Source of the DNA: Vibrio proteolyticus NBRC 13287
GTDB lineage: Bacteria > Pseudomonadota > Gammaproteobacteria > Enterobacterales > Vibrionaceae
Assembly: GCF_000467125.1 (NCBI RefSeq)
Contig: NZ_BATJ01000002.1
Coordinates: forward strand, 1 to 64,000
Direction of reading: 5' to 3'
Length of the DNA stretch: 64,000 bases
Shown: piece by piece, positions 61,218-64,000 of the stretch
Position numbering within the stretch: the stretch's first letter is position 1
How the letters are laid out: every line of letters starts with the position of its first letter
Translations under genes and position numbers: made by a program
Notes under the pieces: generated by a model
The model's database searches: none
Told to the model about the DNA's origin: nothing
What the model saw: only the letters and a program-made list of their open reading frames with translations

Positions 61218-62789
61218 GTGAATATTCTTGGATATGCGCAAAAGCTAGGTAAAGCTTTGATGCTGCCTATCGCAACGCTTCCCGTTGCGGCGCTACTATT
61301 ACGCTTAGGTCAACCTGACCTACTTGATATCCCGTTTATGGCTCAGGCCGGTAACGCAATTTTCAGCAACCTGCCACTGCTGTTTGGTTTAGGTATCGCC
61401 ATTGGTCTGTCGAAAGACGGTTCCGGTGCGGCTGGCCTGGCGGGGGCGGTTGCTTACTTCGTCTTGACCGCGACAGCATCGACAATTGACGCGAGCGTCA
61501 ATATGTCGTTCTTCGGTGGTATCTTCGCCGGTATCATTGCCGGTCACTCGTACAACGCGTTCCACAATACGCGTCTGCCGGAATGGCTGGCGTTCTTTGC
61601 CGGTAAGCGTTTGGTTCCTATCATGGCAGGCCTGTTTGCACTGGTTGCGGGCGCGGTATCTGGCGTGATTTGGCCAACGATTCAAGGTGGTCTGGATGCT
61701 TTGGCACACGCGGTGTCCACCTCTGGCGCAATTGGTCAGTTTGTGTACGGCACATTAAACCGTGCGCTGATCCCTGTGGGTCTGCACCACGTGCTGAACT
61801 CATACTTCTGGTTTGGTATGGGGACCTGTCAAGAAATCGTAGTTACCGGCGCTCAAGCTGCTGGCCAGGCGCTGCCTGCGCTGCAACAGCTGTGTGTGGA
61901 TCCGGCGATTGCGAAAACGCTGGTGGTTGGTCAGCCTCATACTTTCGAGTTTGTTAACTCTGTGACGCCTGAAATCACAGCGACGGTGAAAGAAGTGACT
62001 GAAACACTGAAATCTGGCGACTTGCACCGTTTCTTCGGCGGCGACAAGAGCGCGGGCGTGTTCATGAATGGCTTCTTCCCGGTAATGATGTTTGGTTTAC
62101 CAGGTGCAGCACTGGCTATGTATCTGGCCGCGCCAGCTGAAAAACGCAGCCAGGTTGGTGGTGCGTTGTTCTCAGTTGCATTCTGTTCATTCCTGACCGG
62201 TATCACTGAGCCTCTGGAATTCATGTTTGTCTTCCTGGCACCAGCTCTGTATGCGATTCATGCTGTGTTCACCGGCCTGTCTCTGGTCGTGGCAAACATG
62301 TTCGGTACTCTGCACGGCTTTGGTTTCTCTGCGGGTCTGATCGACTTCATACTGAACTGGGGGCTGGCAACTAAGCCTTGGATTCTGCTGATTATCGGTC
62401 TGGGCTTTGGTGCACTGTACTTCTTTACATTCAGCTTCGCGATTCGCGCATTCAACCTGAAATCACCAGGTCGTGAAGACGATGACTCTGAAGTGGTAGC
62501 GCCTGCTGGTGACAATACCAAAGGTGACCTGGCACGCCAGTACCTGAAAGCACTGGGTGGTCACGAAAACCTGACTTCCATCGATGCGTGTATCACTCGG
62601 CTGCGTCTGACACTGAAAGACCGCTCTGTCGCTGATGAAGATGTGCTGAAAAAGTTGGGTGCCAAAGGGGTAGTGAAGCTGGGTGAAAATAACCTGCAAG
62701 TTATCCTTGGCCCACTGGCTGAGATTGTGGCCGGTGAAATGAAAGCCATCGGTGCTAATGAAGATCTGACGGACGTTAAACTGCCGTAA
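61218..62789 (+). CDS. nagE: PTS N-acetylglucosamine permease, IIC-IIB (no IIA)
   Basis: A 523-residue permease. IIC membrane domain about 1-395 with GLHHVLNSYFWF and GITEPLEFMFVF; IIB domain about 435-523 with the phosphorylated cysteine in DACITRLRLTL. It ends directly after IIB: the C-terminal IIA domain of E. coli NagE (total about 650 residues) is missing, so phosphate must come from Crr. GTG start follows GGGGGAACTTGAG. Confidence 0.95.
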   Translation: MNILGYAQKLGKALMLPIATLPVAALLLRLGQPDLLDIPFMAQAGNAIFSNLPLLFGLGIAIGLSKDGSGAAGLAGAVAYFVLTATASTIDASVNMSFFGGIFAGIIAGHSYNAFHNTRLPEWLAFFAGKRLVPIMAGLFALVAGAVSGVIWPTIQGGLDALAHAVSTSGAIGQFVYGTLNRALIPVGLHHVLNSYFWFGMGTCQEIVVTGAQAAGQALPALQQLCVDPAIAKTLVVGQPHTFEFVNSVTPEITATVKEVTETLKSGDLHRFFGGDKSAGVFMNGFFPVMMFGLPGAALAMYLAAPAEKRSQVGGALFSVAFCSFLTGITEPLEFMFVFLAPALYAIHAVFTGLSLVVANMFGTLHGFGFSAGLIDFILNWGLATKPWILLIIGLGFGALYFFTFSFAIRAFNLKSPGREDDDSEVVAPAGDNTKGDLARQYLKALGGHENLTSIDACITRLRLTLKDRSVADEDVLKKLGAKGVVKLGENNLQVILGPLAEIVAGEMKAIGANEDLTDVKLP

Positions 62790-62812
62790 TCAAACCGACT
62801 GTTTTTGGTGTT

Positions 62813-62838
62813 AAAAGCCTCCTCCGGGAGGCTTTTTT
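62813..62838 (+). terminator. Terminator after nagE
   Basis: Stem aaaagcctcc/ggaggctttt with loop tccg, then TT. Confidence 0.92.
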
Positions 62839-62954
62839 GTGCTTACAATTTCGACGATTGCACCGTGTTGGTGCCGGAAAGGCAAATATTCTCAAGAAAT
62901 TGCGTGTTTATGTTGTGCTGGCAGGCAGAATTGTGGATCATTAACGGTAATTTT

Positions 62955-62991
62955 CTCTGCCGCGTGACCGCACGCGCAGAGCCTGTTTTTT
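62955..62991 (+). terminator. Terminator-like hairpin in the glnS leader
   Basis: ctctgc/gcagag (62955-62960, 62976-62981), one-base bulge, gcgtg/cacgc (62962-62966, 62971-62975), loop accg, then CCTGTTTTTT. It lies about 33 bases before the glnS ATG with no gene end in front of it, so it is an attenuator of glnS or the 3' end of a small RNA. Confidence 0.6.
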
Positions 62992-63023
62992 CTGACAATA
63001 CTAAAATTATTGAGGTGCTATAG

Positions 63024-64000
63024 ATGAGTGAAGCTGAGGCTCGTCCATCGAACTTCATCCGCCAAATCATTGATAAAGATTTAGCGGATGGTACACACAC
63101 AAGTGTGCATACTCGTTTCCCGCCGGAGCCAAACGGCTACCTGCACATAGGTCACGCAAAATCCATTTGCTTGAACTTTGGTATTGCTCAGGACTACCAG
63201 GGCCAGTGTAATCTGCGTTTTGATGACACGAACCCGGAAAAAGAAGACGTCGAATACGTTGAGTCAATTAAGAATGATGTACATTGGTTAGGCTTTGAAT
63301 GGTCAGGTGAGGTGTGTTACTCATCAAACTACTTCGATAAGCTTTACGAGTATGCAGTGGAATTAATTAACAAAGGCTTAGCGTATGTTGAAGAGCTAAG
63401 TCCTGAGCAGATTCGTGAATACCGTGGCACACTGACCCAGCCGGGTAAACCGAGCCCGTACCGTGACCGCAGCGTAGAAGAAAACCTGGCGTTGTTTGAA
63501 AAAATGCGTGACGGTGGCTTTGAAGAAGGTACGGCGTGTCTGCGTGCCAAGATCGACCTGTCATCGTCGTTTATGGTCATGCGTGATCCGGTGCTGTACC
63601 GTGTCCGTTTTGCTCATCACCACCAAACCGGTGACAAGTGGTGCATCTACCCGATGTATGACTTCACTCACTGTATCTCGGATGCACTGGAAGGCATTAC
63701 GCATTCTATCTGTACGCTGGAGTTCCAGGACAACCGCCGTCTCTACGATTGGGTACTGGAAAACATCACGATTGATTGCCGTCCGCGTCAGTACGAGTTC
63801 AGCCGTCTGAATCTTGAGTACACAGTGATGTCAAAGCGTAAACTCAACCAGCTGGTGACCGAGAAATTGGTTGATGGCTGGGACGATCCTCGTATGCCAA
63901 CCATTTCAGGCTTGCGTCGTCGTGGTTTCACGCCAGAGTCGATTCGTGAATTCTGTAAGCGTATTGGTGTGACCAAACAGGACAATATGATCGAAATGGG
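63024..64000 (+). CDS. glnS: Glutaminyl-tRNA synthetase, 5' part
   Basis: The first 325 codons of about 555; the gene runs off the right edge. Class I synthetase: HIGH motif in [10 protein letters not shown] near residue 37-46, anticodon-side and acceptor motifs DDTNPEKE and DFTHCISD, and the KMSKS variant VMSKRKL near 268-274. ATG 63024 has GAGGTG upstream. Follows nagE as in E. coli nag/glnS order. Confidence 0.96.
   Translation, partial: MSEAEARPSNFIRQIIDKDLADGTHTSVHTRFPPEPNGYLHIGHAKSICLNFGIAQDYQGQCNLRFDDTNPEKEDVEYVESIKNDVHWLGFEWSGEVCYSSNYFDKLYEYAVELINKGLAYVEELSPEQIREYRGTLTQPGKPSPYRDRSVEENLALFEKMRDGGFEEGTACLRAKIDLSSSFMVMRDPVLYRVRFAHHHQTGDKWCIYPMYDFTHCISDALEGITHSICTLEFQDNRRLYDWVLENITIDCRPRQYEFSRLNLEYTVMSKRKLNQLVTEKLVDGWDDPRMPTISGLRRRGFTPESIREFCKRIGVTKQDNMIEM

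Overview
The window is a stretch of gamma-proteobacterial housekeeping chromosome, almost certainly from the genus Vibrio. The diagnostic marker is a toxS-toxR pair divergent from htpG. The order glyA, lipA/lipB, mrdB/mrdA, leuS, phoH/ybeY/corC/lnt, miaB, crr/ptsI/ptsH, cysK/cysZ, zipA/ligA, chiP/chiQ, toxRS/htpG, adk, hemH, rfaH, asnB, nagC/nagA/nagE, glnS fits my memory of the large chromosome of Vibrio cholerae and its relatives. Base composition looks near 50% G+C by eye (not computed), so a species of the V. fluvialis/furnissii type is possible, but the species cannot be fixed from the sequence alone. I found no insertion sequence, prophage, CRISPR array, rRNA or tRNA, and no clear pseudogene.

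Layout. 0-4.4 kb: an RND efflux adaptor and pump. 4.4-7.3 kb: a YitT-type membrane protein, glyA behind a PurR box, and a small lipoprotein. 7.3-19.9 kb (minus strand): lipoate synthesis (lipA, lipB, ybeD), cell elongation (dacA, rlpA, mrdB, mrdA), ribosome factors (rlmH, rsfS), holA, lptE and leuS. 20-27.5 kb: ybeL, then lnt/corC/ybeY/phoH/miaB on the minus strand, and ubiF. 27.6-30.3 kb: the general PTS genes crr, ptsI and ptsH. 30.6-35.8 kb: cysK, cysZ, zipA, ligA. 36.2-38.4 kb: a chitoporin operon chiP-chiQ and a small secreted protein. 38.6-43.1 kb: a nfeD/qmcA/cnoX/SDR cluster like E. coli ybbJ-qmcA-ybbN-ybbO, a 23-residue membrane peptide gene that has not been called before in this window, and a TIGR01777 protein. 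43.4-46.6 kb: an unusual four-gene operon (two DUF1538 membrane proteins, a PII-like protein, a CBS-pair protein), then yfcE and an Rdx protein. 46.7-52.3 kb: toxS, toxR, htpG (with a sigma-32 type promoter), adk, hemH. 52.4-58.3 kb: a POT peptide transporter, rfaH preceded by a 10-codon leader ORF, asnB, a CPA2 antiporter. 58.4-64 kb: nagC-nagA facing nagE across a region with NagC-like and CRP-like sites, and the 5' part of glnS.

The genes form a few functional circuits. Chitin and amino-sugar use is spread over three loci: ChiP imports chito-oligosaccharides across the outer membrane; NagE (here IIC-IIB only, without IIA) imports GlcNAc and must borrow IIA from Crr; PtsI and PtsH feed phosphate to Crr; NagA deacetylates the product; NagC senses it. 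The 7.3-24.6 kb region groups envelope growth, lipoprotein maturation, lipopolysaccharide export and ribosome maturation genes.

The best candidates for undescribed biology are the DUF1538-DUF1538-PII-CBS operon (43.4-45.7 kb), a compact three-way-junction RNA fold in the corC leader (about 22966-23068 with a 54-nt core), the rfaH leader peptide (54239-54271), the 23-aa membrane peptide (41183-41254), and strong non-terminator hairpins in the leuS-lptE and ptsH-ptsI gaps.
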